A stretch of 64,000 bases of DNA from Porphyromonadaceae bacterium (GCA_021372865.1 JAJFTO010000004.1:206175-270174); one strand, 5' to 3'; shown: positions 48,121-58,918, counted from the first letter of the stretch. Notes: generated by a model from the letters alone, not told the origin. Numbers and translations: made by a program.

Positions 48121-48160
48121 TTAAAGAACACTCTGTTTTTTTAATCTGAAATAGTTTGTC

Positions 48161-48415
48161 TTAATTCAGATCCTTTTTCTTTCTTCTATTTAGTCGAGCC
48201 TTAAAAAGCCAATTTTCTTCGGTTTGTAAAATTATACCATCCCTTGTTGAGTCAAGTCGTTTGCTCAGGAACAAAAATATCTTTTCTAAAAAGAGCCAAA
48301 AAGATGATTTCCATTTGTTCATCATCCTTTTAAAGTTGAATCCGGTTTCTGCGAGCATTACATTGATTTCATCCCCGATGATTTCCTTGCAGTAATTACG
48401 CGAGAGGCGGTGATC
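48161..48415 (-). pseudogene. C-terminal remnant of an IS5-type transposase
   Basis: The leftward frame reads ETDHRLSRNYCKEIIGDEIN then VMLAETGFNFKRMMNKWKSS and ends RLNRRKKKDLN. The motif DHRLxRNYxKxxxGDxIN followed by hydrophobic NFKRMM is the conserved C-terminus of IS5-like DDE transposases. An in-frame stop precedes it (near 48430), and nothing upstream to 48654 restores the catalytic core, so only the last 85 residues or so remain. The matching inverted repeats were not found. Confidence 0.7.
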
Positions 48416-48420
48416 AGTTT

Positions 48421-48654
48421 CTTTATTTCTGACTTATTAATAAAATGATTATTCTTAATAAATCTGATATATGACGGGGAAGGATTGTTTTCACACCCTG
48501 TCCCTTTATCATGAAATGCGGCAGCCCAGCCTAATGAATGTATATCCTTAAAAATTTTTATTTACATATTTTCTAATGGATATCCAACCTGGTTTGAATT
48601 ATTTTTTAGTTAGTATTCTTTATCCCGAACGTTACTTAAGAAGTTTTTTTAACC
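48421..48654. other. Gene-free AT-rich debris
   Basis: No supported ORF between the IS5-type remnant and the next lipoprotein gene. Probably relic DNA from the lost transposase or flanks. No hairpin with a T run was seen. Confidence 0.4.
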
Positions 48655-49062
48655 CTAATTTCTTCTAAAAAAGGCACTTTCTTTTGAAATTTGATACATC
48701 GAGTCTAAATTATTTATACCTTCTGCTTTTACCCACTGATTCGTTTCTTTTATCGATTTTTCCAATATGTCGTGATAATATTTTGAGAGACCATTACCTA
48801 TAAAGTCTTTTGGGCTGGCAGTAGTATAAAACTGGTTATCCCGAATACTGATTTTTTCTAAAACCAGATTATACAGCTTGTTCCTTTTTACAAGTTCATT
48901 CTGAGTGAGTGAACTGTCGGGCTTTTCAATAAACACTTTTAACTCTTGATATGTGTTTACCAGCGAATCCTCCGTTGAGCTGATTCTTTGTTTTTTGCAG
49001 GATAAGGTAATAAACAGGAATAAAGTAGCTAAAAAAAAAGAATATATTTTTTTTGTGTCCAT
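48655..49062 (-). CDS. Small lipoprotein of unknown function
   Basis: About 135 aa: MDTKKIYSFFLATLFLFITL then lipobox TLSCKKQ (Cys about 22). The mature part is helical and Lys/Glu-rich (SSLTQNELVKRNKLYNLVLE) with no recognised domain. ATG 49060-49062 is preferred over one three codons upstream. It lies downstream of the broken regulator gene, in the AT-rich island. Confidence 0.6.
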   Translation of the reverse strand: MDTKKIYSFFLATLFLFITLSCKKQRISSTEDSLVNTYQELKVFIEKPDSSLTQNELVKRNKLYNLVLEKISIRDNQFYTTASPKDFIGNGLSKYYHDILEKSIKETNQWVKAEGINNLDSMYQISKESAFFRRN

Positions 49063-49482
49063 AATAATCAAGATAATAATAAATTGTTAATTTAATGGAG
49101 CTGTATAACCATTAAAACTTGAAGCCGATGGAAATATGACAAATGCCACTACGAACATAAAATTTTAATTTTCACTTTTCTTATAATTATTTCATTTTAA
49201 TTTTAATATTATTAACGACCTGTGAAGAAACTTTTCCTGCTTGTCTAATATCTTTTGGGTCAATACAACAGCGCTATTTTTATGGTAACATTTATAACAG
49301 ATTGAGAAAATACTGACTAACACAATTGAGTCTTTAATAAAATTATGTAGCAAACATAATAAATGAGATGAAACCATCCAATAGGATGTAAGTGACATAT
49401 AAGTGATTTAACCTTCTGTTTATTCTAAGATATTGAATATGTGTGCTTTGAAAATTAGGAATATAGGTGATGTATAACAAAT
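49063..49482. other. Gene-free AT-rich spacer
   Basis: 420 nt with no gene I can support. A 68-codon frame on the minus strand at 49192-49398 has no ribosome-binding signal or family resemblance and was not accepted. No terminator seen. Confidence 0.5.
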
Positions 49483-50256
49483 TTATGATTTTAAATTGCT
49501 AGGATCAATATTTTCGATATACTTTTGTTTCAGAAAAAGAGAAAAGTCAGCACCCAGTTCTTTCAAGTTCATTTTTTGTCGGATACGGGTTCGTGCCATG
49601 TTTACTGTATATACACTCTGGTCAATGAGCAGAGCAATCTCCTTACAGGGTAACCCTGCGCAGGATAAGAGACACACTTTGAATTCGGTTTCTGTAAATT
49701 GGCAATAACGTGTTCGTATTAATAATGGAATGCCGGGATATAACTGATCTATAGTATCCTCCAACATGGCCCATTGAGATTGTCCCTTTTTACCGTACAC
49801 AATTTCTTCAAATTTTGCAATTGTTCTTTTAGAGTCCAATCTCTCAATTTTCTACAGTTCCGATTTGAGTAAGACCGATTTATGTAATACATTAAATTTC
49901 CACAGTAAAGTCTCCCGGAGCTGTTCTTTCCGATTACAAGCTTCTTCATGACTCATCTGTAAATCCATGGCTGTTTTATTTAAGGTTTGCATTGCGTTGT
50001 TCAAACTGATTATTCTGTTTTTTTGTATCACAAGACGTTTGAGAAGTAATATGGAAAAGAGACTGGCAAGTAGGTATAATGATATTAATAAAATAATAAA
50101 CAATTTCAACTGCATCAGTCGATTATAGACATCTGCCAATTGTTCGGTAGCGGTCAATAAACTGACAGCTTCCGATTGCGGTTTGTAGCATGAAGCGGGC
50201 ACAATAGATATGAAGGCAAACCACAAATGCAAAATAGAACTGAACGCAGGGTCCAT
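49483..50256 (-). pseudogene. Membrane HTH regulator split by an in-frame amber codon
   Basis: The leftward frame starts at ATG 50254-50256 and reads a short N-terminus, one membrane helix at about 50-72 (FIILLISLYLLASLFSILLL) and a coiled coil, then meets TAG at 49852-49854 after LLKSEL. The same frame continues at once as KIERLDSKRTIAKFEEIVYG and carries a full LuxR-type HTH (FTETEFKVCLLSCAGLPCKE, IALLIDQSVYTVNMARTRIR) to a stop at 49483. No frameshift is needed, so one base change turned a sense codon into TAG. The domain order matches the second half of the regulator at 20117-21781, but the long TPR domain is absent. Unless TAG is read through, the DNA-binding half is not made. Confidence 0.85.
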
Positions 50257-50335
50257 AATTTTTTATTTGGGGGAAAGTGACCCAAAAAAGTGAATATAAC
50301 AAAATATATATGAAATATTTCTATTTTATTTTAAT

Positions 50336-50833
50336 TTACCCCTGCTTGCCTATCTCTATCACTTCCAGATCCTTGATGTCGCCTTCATCCAGTACGAAGC
50401 GGAGCAGCGTACGCACACGGTGAAAGCCGTATTTCCCTGCAGCGCCCGGATTCATATGTAGACACTCCAGTTTTTTGTCGCACATCACCTTCAGTATATG
50501 CGAGTGGCCTGAAATAAAAAGTTTAGGAGGACGGGCAAACAGCTGTGCACGGATGGAAGGGTCATAGCGACCCGGGTAGCCGCCGATATGTGTCATCAGT
50601 ACCTCTACGTTTTCGAGGGTGAAATGTTGCGTTTGCGGGTAGGCGACGCGGGTTTTGTAGTCGTCGATATTACCATACACGGCACGAAAAGATCCCAGTG
50701 CTTCAAAACGACCGGCAAGCTCCAGCGAGCCGATGTCGCCGGCATGCCATATTTCGTCGCAGGACGATAAATAGGTTTCAAATTTCTCGTCCCAGTACCC
50801 GTGCGTGTCGGACAGTAACCCGATTTTTTTCAT
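50336..50833 (-). CDS. Metallophosphoesterase, YfcE/MJ0936 family
   Basis: A calcineurin-like phosphodiesterase with a di-metal centre. KKIGLLSDTHGYWDEKF at 2-18 (Asp, His), CDEIWHAGDIGSLELAG (about 25-41, GD motif), AVYGNIDDYKTR (Asn), VLMTHIGGYPGRY and ISGHSHILKV (His ligands) are all present. At 165 aa it is full length for the YfcE-like group. The physiological substrate is not known from sequence. Housekeeping-like base composition resumes here. Confidence 0.9.
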   Translation of the reverse strand: MKKIGLLSDTHGYWDEKFETYLSSCDEIWHAGDIGSLELAGRFEALGSFRAVYGNIDDYKTRVAYPQTQHFTLENVEVLMTHIGGYPGRYDPSIRAQLFARPPKLFISGHSHILKVMCDKKLECLHMNPGAAGKYGFHRVRTLLRFVLDEGDIKDLEVIEIGKQG

Positions 50834-50968
50834 CTTTCCTGTTCTGTTTACGGCAAAGATAATTTATTTTAGGGAAACAAACCTCCTCAATTCTTCGTCC
50901 GGATTGACAATATTTCCCGGCGCCATAAACTCGAAACCCCAAAAGATTTTTTATTCGAACAAACTTTG

Positions 50969-50976
50969 TATTTTTG
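50969..50976 (+). promoter_or_regulatory. -7 promoter box for ppk1
   Basis: TATTTTTG 30 nt before the ppk1 ATG. It fits TAnnTTTG. No clear -33. Confidence 0.4.
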
Positions 50977-51005
50977 GAGTTTAAAGAGTTTCTAAACCGC
51001 TATCA

Positions 51006-53090
51006 ATGGAAAATAACCAATATTCTTATTTCAAACGTGATATCAGCTGGCTCTCTTTTAACTACCGGGTACTTCTGGAGGCGAAAGACGAGCGGCTACC
51101 CATCTATGAGCGAATCAAGTTCCTCTCTATTTATTCTTCCAATCTGGAGGAGTTCTACAAGATTCGTGTGTCGGGCTACCACAGCTCCCTGCTGGAGAGT
51201 ATCAAGCGGGAGGAGTCGGTAGAGGAGGCAATGAGGACCATCGTACAGATCAACAGTGAAGTAACTGTCCAGGAGAAAGAATATTATGCGATATTCAACA
51301 ACATGATCCTGCCTGAACTCAAGCGGAACGGTATTGTGTTGTATCAGACTGAAAAGGTGGAACCTTTTCACCGTGCCTACGTGGAGAAATATTTCAATGA
51401 AGAGGTATTTCCTTATCTGCAGCCGATGATTATCATGAAGGATGATATCCACTCATTTATTCAGGATGGCCGTATATATCAGGTAATCAACTTGCTGAAA
51501 AAGAGAAAAAAGAAAGATGCTGATGGCCTGAACTATACATATGTCATCATGAAGATACCCTACACGAAGATACCCCGCTTCATTGAGCTACCCGCCAACG
51601 GAAGCAATAATTATATCATGTTTATCGACGATGTGATCAAGGCGAACATGCAGAGTGTTTTTCCGGGTTATGAGATTGAGGGTTGCTTCAGTATCAAGAT
51701 ATCGCGCGATGCCGACTTTTCACTGGAAGATGAGGATCAGAAAGATATTGCCGAGAAAATACTGCGCAAGGTGAGGAAGCGCAAGATTGGTGCAGTGACA
51801 AGGTTTCAGTACGACAAGGATATGCCCGATTATTTTTTGCGTTATCTGAGCGAAGCGTACGAGATTGAAGAGGAAGAGCTTCTGCCTTCAGGACGTTATC
51901 TGAACCTGGCGGACCTGGCCAGTCTGCCCAATCCGGTGGGCGATTCATTGAAACAAAAATTACCCCAGCCGCTGCGCGTGCCGGAGCTGGAGACGAATAC
52001 TTCCATCCTGCGTGTACTGAGGAAACAGGATGTACTTCTGCATTTCCCTTACCAGTCGTTCGACTACTTGCTTCGTTTCTTGATGCAGGCTGCATTCGAC
52101 CCGAAGGTGATTGAAATAAAAGTGACACAATACCGGGTGGCCGAGAACTCGGCCGTGATCAACAGCCTGATCAGTGCTGCAAAGAATGGCAAGAAAGTGA
52201 CCGTGTTTGTGGAGCTCAAAGCCCGCTTCGATGAAGAGAACAATTACCTTTCCTCTGAACTGATGCAGCAGGCAGGTGTGAAGATCATCTATAGCCTGCC
52301 CGGACTGAAGGTGCATGCCAAGCTGGCTTATGTTCGTAAACGCAGCAACAACCCTGACGATCCTTTAAAAGGATATGCCTATTTGGGTACTGGTAACTTC
52401 AACGAAAAAACAGCCCGCATCTATTCCGACAAAGGCCTGCTGACATCGAACAAGGAGATTATTAAAGATATCGACGAGGTCTTTCGTGTGCTCGAAGGAA
52501 AGCCTCATACGTACGATTTTAAACATCTGCTGGTAACCCAGTTTAATATGCTTCCTGAGATTTACCGGATGATCGAGCAGGAGATTTCTCATGTGAAGGA
52601 GGGAGGTATCGGTCGGATTATTCTGAAAATGAACAGCCTTGAAGACAGAGGAATGATCAATGCGCTTTATAGAGCCAGCGAGGCGGGTGTAAAGATCGAC
52701 CTGATTATCCGGGGTATCTGCTGCCTTATCCCCAACCAGCCTTTCAGCAAAAATATCACGGTGACCCGTATTGTGGATGCTTATCTGGAACATGCCAGGG
52801 TATGGTATTTCTTCCACGGGGGTGAAGAAAGTATCTACCTGACTTCTGCCGACTGGATGGAGCGCAATCTGCACCGCCGCATTGAAGTCGCTTTTCCGGT
52901 CTACTCTGAATCGCTGAAACGGCAGATCATCGACATCCTCAATATCCAGCTAGCCGACAACCAGAGTGCGGTGTGGGTAGATGAAAACCTGAACAACCTG
53001 TTTAAACGAGAACTGACTGCCCCCGATGAACCTCACATACGCGCACAGCAGGCAATTTACGACTACCTGAAAAAATCGACCGGACAATAA
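51006..53090 (+). CDS. ppk1: Polyphosphate kinase
   Basis: Reversible synthesis of polyphosphate from ATP. The N-terminal domain has DISWLSFNYRVLLEA (about 12-26), FLSIYSSNLEEFYKIRVSGY (about 38-57), and the middle HFPYQSFDYLLRFL. The catalytic part has the phosphorylated His in LPGLKVHAKLAYV (about 433-445), YLGTGNFNEKTARIYSDKGL (about 458-477), and the second conserved His in MERNLHRRIEVAFPV. At 694 aa it is full length. It is divergent from the phosphoesterase gene, with 172 nt between them. Confidence 0.96.
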   Translation: MENNQYSYFKRDISWLSFNYRVLLEAKDERLPIYERIKFLSIYSSNLEEFYKIRVSGYHSSLLESIKREESVEEAMRTIVQINSEVTVQEKEYYAIFNNMILPELKRNGIVLYQTEKVEPFHRAYVEKYFNEEVFPYLQPMIIMKDDIHSFIQDGRIYQVINLLKKRKKKDADGLNYTYVIMKIPYTKIPRFIELPANGSNNYIMFIDDVIKANMQSVFPGYEIEGCFSIKISRDADFSLEDEDQKDIAEKILRKVRKRKIGAVTRFQYDKDMPDYFLRYLSEAYEIEEEELLPSGRYLNLADLASLPNPVGDSLKQKLPQPLRVPELETNTSILRVLRKQDVLLHFPYQSFDYLLRFLMQAAFDPKVIEIKVTQYRVAENSAVINSLISAAKNGKKVTVFVELKARFDEENNYLSSELMQQAGVKIIYSLPGLKVHAKLAYVRKRSNNPDDPLKGYAYLGTGNFNEKTARIYSDKGLLTSNKEIIKDIDEVFRVLEGKPHTYDFKHLLVTQFNMLPEIYRMIEQEISHVKEGGIGRIILKMNSLEDRGMINALYRASEAGVKIDLIIRGICCLIPNQPFSKNITVTRIVDAYLEHARVWYFFHGGEESIYLTSADWMERNLHRRIEVAFPVYSESLKRQIIDILNIQLADNQSAVWVDENLNNLFKRELTAPDEPHIRAQQAIYDYLKKSTGQ

Positions 53091-53150
53091 ATTTCATACT
53101 TTTACCTCATTTCCCTTGCTCTTGTTTCGTCGACATTATCTAGTAGAATA

Positions 53151-54290
53151 TCAAAAGAAATCGCCCTTCCACATTTTTGAAAGGAATTGTGTGGCAGGAT
53201 AGATTTCCACATTATTTAACTGTCGCGGGTATTTATCCAATGAAACGAGGATAAGCCGTGCATCGGGAAATTCCTCGGAGAATGCTTTTAATCCTTTCGT
53301 ATGATGCGATTGCACTTCATTCGAAGATTTAATTTCGATTGCTGTGTCGGCATTTCCTATGATGGCGTCTACTTCGTAACCCGATGTAGTACGCCAATAG
53401 GATAAATTTAAAAACGGCTTGAAATACCCGATGTAGGCAATGATTTCCTGTAAGATAAAGTGTTCGAAAGCGTGCCCAAACTCCGGCGACCCCTGATTTA
53501 ACCTAATTCTTTTGAGAAGAAAATTGGCGATACCCACATCGAAATAATAAAACCTGGGGGACTGGATCACCCTGCGTTTTACTTTTTGGGTAAATGCCGG
53601 AATCATGTATCCGATGAGTGTCTCTTCCAGAATGGAGAAATATTCCTTCACTGTGGGTGCACTGATACCGCATTCCGTGGCAATGTTGTTGTAATTTACA
53701 ATCTCGCCATTACTAAGAGCAGCTACTTCCATAAACCGGGAAAAAGTGTTGAGGTTACGGGTAAGCGCTTCGGCTTTGATTTCTTGTTGCAGGTAATCGC
53801 CTACATACGCTTGTAGACGTTTACCTGCGTCCTCTACAAGATAATGTCGAGGCAGCATTCCGTTGTTACATGCTTTCGTGAGGTCAAAATCAGGAATCTC
53901 AGCGCTCACTAATGGATAGAGATGCTTTCGGATAGCTCTGCCTCCAAGCAGGTTTGCACCGTTTCTTCGCAACTTGCGCGCACTGGAGCCGCTCAGAATG
54001 AAACGAAGGTTACGATTGCTTATGAGCCAATGTACTTCATCGAGTAATGCCGGAATCTTTTGTATTTCGTCGATAATAATCAATTCGTTTTCGGGGAATA
54101 AACTTAGTTCTTGGCGTAATAGCGAGGGCCGACGGTTGTAGCGCTCGAATTCATCCGATTTGAACAAATCGATATATCGATTGTCAGGAAATTGTATTGT
54201 AAGTAAGGTGCTTTTTCCAGTTTGCCGTGCACCCCAAAGGAAAATACTGTCGTTTTCAACATCCCGTAGAGTTATTATTCTTGATAACAT
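53151..54290 (-). CDS. AAA+ ATPase with DUF4143 domain
   Basis: A P-loop protein of the common AAA_14/DUF4143 group. Walker A WGARQTGKSTLL (about 19-30), Walker B NELIIIDEIQKIPAL (about 69-83), sensor ILSGSSARKLRRNGANLL. A winged-helix-like segment (ISAPTVKEYFSILEETL) is followed by the DUF4143 end, with YWRTTSGYEVDAIIGN and AIEIKSSNEV forming a nuclease-like D...E-x-K pattern. At 379 aa it is full length. The cellular role of this group is unclear; some act as toxin-like or fitness genes. It has three phased 31-bp repeats upstream. Confidence 0.88.
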   Translation of the reverse strand: MLSRIITLRDVENDSIFLWGARQTGKSTLLTIQFPDNRYIDLFKSDEFERYNRRPSLLRQELSLFPENELIIIDEIQKIPALLDEVHWLISNRNLRFILSGSSARKLRRNGANLLGGRAIRKHLYPLVSAEIPDFDLTKACNNGMLPRHYLVEDAGKRLQAYVGDYLQQEIKAEALTRNLNTFSRFMEVAALSNGEIVNYNNIATECGISAPTVKEYFSILEETLIGYMIPAFTQKVKRRVIQSPRFYYFDVGIANFLLKRIRLNQGSPEFGHAFEHFILQEIIAYIGYFKPFLNLSYWRTTSGYEVDAIIGNADTAIEIKSSNEVQSHHTKGLKAFSEEFPDARLILVSLDKYPRQLNNVEIYPATQFLSKMWKGDFF

Positions 54291-54328
54291 AAATCTTCAT
54301 TTTGCGTGAATATTTGCATTTAACACTA

Positions 54329-54336
54329 CAAAGATA
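54329..54336 (-). promoter_or_regulatory. -7 promoter box for the DUF4143 ATPase
   Basis: Minus-strand TATCTTTG, 38 nt upstream of the ATG, directly next to the 31-bp repeats that would cover the -33 region and upstream. Confidence 0.55.
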
Positions 54337-54346
54337 TGGATTTTAT

Positions 54347-54439
54347 ATGAATATCTAAAGTTGTACTTTGTTTTATCATGAATATCTAAAGTTATATTTT
54401 GTTTTATCATGAATATCTAAAGTAGTTTTTTGTTTTATT
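54347..54439. repeat. Three tandem 31-bp repeats upstream of the DUF4143 ATPase
   Basis: Units at 54347-54377, 54378-54408 and 54409-54439, each beginning ATGAATATCTAAAGT and ending TTTGTTTTAT. Only about five positions vary in the middle. The period is close to three DNA helix turns, so bound proteins would sit on one face. They end before the rpoC terminator. Confidence 0.9.
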
Positions 54440-54455
54440 GTGAATAATAGAGCAA

Positions 54456-54495
54456 TAAAAAAACCCGCACCAGACTATTGCCGACGCGGGTTTTA
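54456..54495 (-). terminator. Terminator of the rpoB-rpoC operon
   Basis: A stem AAAACCCGC / GCGGGTTTT with a 16-nt loop. On the minus strand it is followed by T7. It lies 18 nt beyond the rpoC stop codon. Confidence 0.9.
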
Positions 54496-54512
54496 TATTG
54501 TGTGTATGAAAG

Positions 54513-57500
54513 TTATTCGTCCACCGTTGCTTCCTGGAACAGGTTGCTACGTTTGTTGGCGTTCAGTTTCTCAAAGTCGTCACGTGAACCGACCACGAGT
54601 TTGTCGAACTCTCGCTGGCCTGTACCGGCTGGAATCAGGTGTCCGCAGATCACATTCTCTTTCAGTCCATCCAGTGTGTCGGTCTTTCCGTTGATGGCAG
54701 CATCGTTCAGTACCTTGGTCGTTTCCTGGAACGAAGCAGCCGACATGAAACTGGTGGTCTGAAGTGCTGCGCGGGTGATTCCCTGCAAAACCTGGTTGGC
54801 TGTTGCGGGAATGGCGTCGCGTGCTTCCACCGTTTTCAGGTCGCGTCGCTTCAGCGAGCTGTTTTCGTCGCGCAGTTTGCGCACGGTCACAATCTGTCCC
54901 GGTTCAAATACCTGCGAGTCGCCGGCGTCCATGATCACCTTCTTACCCCAGATGCGGTCGTTTTCTTCCATCATCTCGTGCTTGTCGACCAGCTGCTGCT
55001 CGAGGAAATGGGTGTCACCCGGATCCACCACTTCCACCTTGCGCATCATCTGACGAACAATCACCTCGAAGTGCTTGTCGTTGATCTTCACGCCCTGAAG
55101 ACGGTATACATCCTGTACTTCATTTACAATGTATTCCTGCACAGCGGTCGGTCCCATGATTGCCAGAATATCGGAGGGTGTGGTGGCACCGTCGGAGAGA
55201 TGCATGCCGGCACGGATGTAGTCGTTCTCCTGCACCAGTATCTGCTTGGACAGCGGAACCATGTACTTCTTGGTTTCTCCTGTTTTGGAGGTGATGGTTA
55301 TTTCCTGGTTACCCCGTTTGATTTTACCATAGGATACTTCTCCGTCGATTTCGGCAACTACAGCCGGATTCGAAGGATTACGGGCTTCAAACAATTCAGT
55401 CACACGTGGAAGACCTCCCGTGATATCACCTGCCTTACCTACAGCACGCGGGATCTTCACCAGTGTATCTCCGGCCCTGATGTCATCGTTCTCGTTTTTC
55501 ACAATGTGTGAGCCCAACGGGAGCGTATAGGTACGCAGGATGTCGTCGTTTTCATTCACAATGTGTGCCGATGGCGCTTTGGTCTTATCACGCGATTCGA
55601 TAATCACCTTTTCCTTCAGGCCGGTCTGTTCATCCGATTCCACCTTGTAGGTCATGTTTTCAGTGAAGTTCTCGAAACGGATTTTTCCGGTTGCTTCAGA
55701 CACAATCACCGCATTGAAAGGATCCCATTCGCAAATGAGGTCGCCCTTCTGCACCTTGTCTCCTTCGCTGAAATAGAGCTTGGACCCGTAGGGGATGTTG
55801 TGGGATACCAACACGATTTTCGTGTTGATGTCAATGATGTGCATTTCTACAAGACGGCTTACAACCACCTTGTAGGGCTTTCCTTCGGCATCGGTTGTTT
55901 CTACGTAGCGTAGTTCATCGAACTCCACGATACCGTCGTATTTTGTCACAATGCTATTTTCTGCTGCGATGTTGGAGGCGATACCTCCCACGTGGAATGT
56001 ACGCAGTGTAAGCTGTGTTCCAGGTTCCCCGATCGATTGAGCGGCGATCACACCCACGGCTTCACCCTTTTGTACCATTCGACCGGTGGCCAGGTTTCTG
56101 CCATAACACTTCGCACATACCCCGTGATGCGATTCACAGGTAAGTACCGAACGGATCTCGACACGTTCAATGGGCGATTCGTCAATCTTACGTGCGATAT
56201 CTTCGGTGATTTCTTCTCCGGAGTTTACGAGGATTTCACCCGTGCTGGGATGTTGTACGTCGTGCACTGAAACTCGACCCAGAATGCGTTCGTATAGCGA
56301 AGCGATCACCTCGTCGTTGTTCCTGATGGCCGTAGCCACAAGTCCGCGCAATGTGCCGCAGTCTTCCTCGTTGATGATCACATCCTGTGACACATCCACC
56401 AGACGACGGGTCAGATATCCAGCGTCTGCCGTTTTCAGGGCCGTATCGGCAAGACCCTTGCGGGCACCGTGGGTAGAGATAAAATACTCCAACACCGAAA
56501 GCCCTTCCTTGAAGTTCGCAAGAATAGGATTCTCAATAATCTGAGCCCCCTCGGCACCACTCTTTTGCGGTTTGGCCATCAGTCCGCGCATACCCGAAAG
56601 CTGACGGATCTGTTCGCGGGAACCACGGGCACCGGAGTCAAGCATCATGTATACCGAATTGAATCCCTGGTCATCTTCTGAAAGCTGTTTCATCAGAATA
56701 TTCGATAACTTGGAGTTGATGTGTGTCCAGGTGTCGATGATCTGGTTGTAACGTTCGTTATAGGTGATGAAACCCATGTTATAATTTTCCATGATCTGTT
56801 CCACTTCAGCATATCCTTCCTGGATGAGCTTTTCTTTCTCTTCCGGAATGATTACATCTTCAAGATTGAACGAGAGTCCTCCCTTGAAAGCCATGGTGTA
56901 GCCCAGATCCTTGATGTCGTCGAGATATTGTGCCGTGCGGGCCACTCCACAGGTTTTGATTACCTTGCCAATGATGTCGCGCAACGACTTCTTTGAAAGG
57001 AGTTCGTTAATGTATCCTACTTCCTTGGGGATGGCTTCATTGGTAATGACGCGACCTACAGTGGTTTCATGCATCTTGCGGATGGGATTTCCCTCCTCGT
57101 CGATGTCATCCACAATCACTTTTACCAGGGCATGGATATCTACAGCTCCTTCATTATAGGCAATGATGGCTTCCTCTTCACCGTAGAAGGTCATTCCTTC
57201 ACCTTTTGCTTCCGGACGTATTTTTGTGATGTAATACAATCCGAGTACCATGTCTTGTGAGGGAACGGTGATGGGGGCACCATTGGCGGGGTTGAGGATG
57301 TTGTGTGAGGCAAGCATCAGCAGCTGTGCCTCCAGGACGGCTTCGTTACCCAACGGCAGATGGACAGCCATCTGGTCACCGTCGAAGTCGGCATTGAATG
57401 CCGTACATGCCAACGGGTGCAACTGAATGGCCTTGCCTTCGATCAGCTTGGGCTGGAATGCCTGGATTCCCAGACGGTGCAGGGTAGGTGCACGGTTCAG

Positions 57501-58799
57501 CAGTACGGGATGTCCTTTCATCACATACTCCAGGATATCATATACCACCGGTTCCTTGCGGTCCACAATCTTCTTGGCAGACTTTACCGTTTTCACAATC
57601 CCTCGTTCAATGAGTTTACGGATGATGAACGGTTTATAGAGTTCAGCGGCCATATCCTTGGGAAGGCCACATTCGTGCATCTTCAGCTCGGGACCGACCA
57701 CGATTACGGAACGTGCCGAGTAGTCCACACGTTTACCAAGCAGGTTCTGGCGGAAACGTCCCTGTTTCCCCTTCAGGCTGTCGGAGAGTGATTTCAGCGG
57801 ACGGTTTGATTCGGTCTTGATGGCACTCGACTTGCGAGAATTGTCGAACAGTGAATCCACAGCCTCCTGCAGCATACGTTTCTCGTTGCGCAGAATCACA
57901 TCAGGTGCTTTGATGTCGATCAGTCGTTTCAACCGGTTGTTGCGGATGATCACACGACGGTAAAGGTCGTTCAGGTCGGATGTGGCAAAACGGCCTCCAT
58001 CCAGGGGTACCAGCGGCCTCAGGTCGGGCGGGATCACCGGGATCACTTTCATGATCATCCATTCCGGCTTGTTGATGTTCTTTGATCCTCGGAAAGCTTC
58101 CACCACCTGCAGCTGCTTGAGCGCTTCGTTCTTGCGTTGTTGTGAAGAATCGGTGCTGGCTCGGTGACGTAGCTGGTTGGCCAGCTTGTCGAGATTCAAC
58201 CTCTCGAGTAGGTCGAGGATGGCCTCAGCACCCATTTTGGCGATAAACTTGTTTGGATCACTGTCTTCGAGCATCTGGTTTTCCTTGGGCAATGTTTCCA
58301 GCAGATCCAGATATTCTTCTTCGGTGAGCAGGTCTTTTTCGACAACCTTTTCTTCAAGGATGCCTGCCTGTATCACAACATAGCGTTCATAATAGATGAT
58401 TGTATCCAGTTTCTTGGTAGGAATCCCCAGAAGATAACCAATTTTGTTGGGCAACGACCTGAAATACCAGATATGGGCTACGGGGACAACCAGATGAATG
58501 TGGCCGGTACGTTCGCGGCGTACTTTCTTTTCGGTCACTTCCACACCACAGCGGTCACATACAATGCCTTTGTAGCGAATACGTTTGTATTTTCCGCAAT
58601 GACATTCGTAGTCTTTGACCGGCCCGAAAATACGTTCACAGAACAAACCGTCACGCTCAGGCTTGTAGGTGCGGTAGTTGATGGTTTCGGGTTTCAACAC
58701 TTCACCGAAAGAGTTTTCCAGAATTTGTTCCGGCGATGCCAGCCCAATTGTAATTTTTGAAAAGCTACTCTTTATTTTGTTGTCTTTTCTAAATGCCAT
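54513..58799 (-). CDS. rpoC: RNA polymerase beta' subunit
   Basis: The catalytic subunit of RNA polymerase. The N-terminal zinc ribbon has [20 protein letters not shown] then CGVEV (about 68-92). [18 protein letters not shown] (about 349) follows. The catalytic Mg motif is in [18 protein letters not shown] (about 472-489). The trigger loop/bridge region includes [20 protein letters not shown] (about 740). The second zinc site is [15 protein letters not shown] (about 895-910) and [20 protein letters not shown]. At 1428 aa it is full length and intact. Last gene of the operon. Confidence 0.98.
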   Translation of the reverse strand: MAFRKDNKIKSSFSKITIGLASPEQILENSFGEVLKPETINYRTYKPERDGLFCERIFGPVKDYECHCGKYKRIRYKGIVCDRCGVEVTEKKVRRERTGHIHLVVPVAHIWYFRSLPNKIGYLLGIPTKKLDTIIYYERYVVIQAGILEEKVVEKDLLTEEEYLDLLETLPKENQMLEDSDPNKFIAKMGAEAILDLLERLNLDKLANQLRHRASTDSSQQRKNEALKQLQVVEAFRGSKNINKPEWMIMKVIPVIPPDLRPLVPLDGGRFATSDLNDLYRRVIIRNNRLKRLIDIKAPDVILRNEKRMLQEAVDSLFDNSRKSSAIKTESNRPLKSLSDSLKGKQGRFRQNLLGKRVDYSARSVIVVGPELKMHECGLPKDMAAELYKPFIIRKLIERGIVKTVKSAKKIVDRKEPVVYDILEYVMKGHPVLLNRAPTLHRLGIQAFQPKLIEGKAIQLHPLACTAFNADFDGDQMAVHLPLGNEAVLEAQLLMLASHNILNPANGAPITVPSQDMVLGLYYITKIRPEAKGEGMTFYGEEEAIIAYNEGAVDIHALVKVIVDDIDEEGNPIRKMHETTVGRVITNEAIPKEVGYINELLSKKSLRDIIGKVIKTCGVARTAQYLDDIKDLGYTMAFKGGLSFNLEDVIIPEEKEKLIQEGYAEVEQIMENYNMGFITYNERYNQIIDTWTHINSKLSNILMKQLSEDDQGFNSVYMMLDSGARGSREQIRQLSGMRGLMAKPQKSGAEGAQIIENPILANFKEGLSVLEYFISTHGARKGLADTALKTADAGYLTRRLVDVSQDVIINEEDCGTLRGLVATAIRNNDEVIASLYERILGRVSVHDVQHPSTGEILVNSGEEITEDIARKIDESPIERVEIRSVLTCESHHGVCAKCYGRNLATGRMVQKGEAVGVIAAQSIGEPGTQLTLRTFHVGGIASNIAAENSIVTKYDGIVEFDELRYVETTDAEGKPYKVVVSRLVEMHIIDINTKIVLVSHNIPYGSKLYFSEGDKVQKGDLICEWDPFNAVIVSEATGKIRFENFTENMTYKVESDEQTGLKEKVIIESRDKTKAPSAHIVNENDDILRTYTLPLGSHIVKNENDDIRAGDTLVKIPRAVGKAGDITGGLPRVTELFEARNPSNPAVVAEIDGEVSYGKIKRGNQEITITSKTGETKKYMVPLSKQILVQENDYIRAGMHLSDGATTPSDILAIMGPTAVQEYIVNEVQDVYRLQGVKINDKHFEVIVRQMMRKVEVVDPGDTHFLEQQLVDKHEMMEENDRIWGKKVIMDAGDSQVFEPGQIVTVRKLRDENSSLKRRDLKTVEARDAIPATANQVLQGITRAALQTTSFMSAASFQETTKVLNDAAINGKTDTLDGLKENVICGHLIPAGTGQREFDKLVVGSRDDFEKLNANKRSNLFQEATVDE

Positions 58800-58918
58800 A
58801 TATATAATCTGTATAAAGAGTTGTTATGTTTAATGTGCAAATAAGACTAATGAGATGATTCGATGATATGATGATTGAAAAATTATACATCAGCAAATCT
58901 ACAAATCAACAAATCAAT
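58800..58918. repeat. rpoB-rpoC spacer with CAAATC repeats
   Basis: 119 nt. Three CAAATC hexamers lie at 58894-58899, 58902-58907 and 58910-58915, an exact 8-bp period, next to the rpoB stop. No terminator is present, consistent with read-through to rpoC. Confidence 0.5.

Noticed and set aside
49192..49398. 68-codon minus-strand frame
   Set aside because: AT-rich spacer, no ribosome-binding signal, odd composition with no domain.
49852..49854. TAG as a pyrrolysine codon
   Set aside because: No pylT or pylS-like gene is visible, and the context is a decaying island.
54347..54439. CRISPR array
   Set aside because: Repeat units are back-to-back without unique spacers and there are no cas genes.
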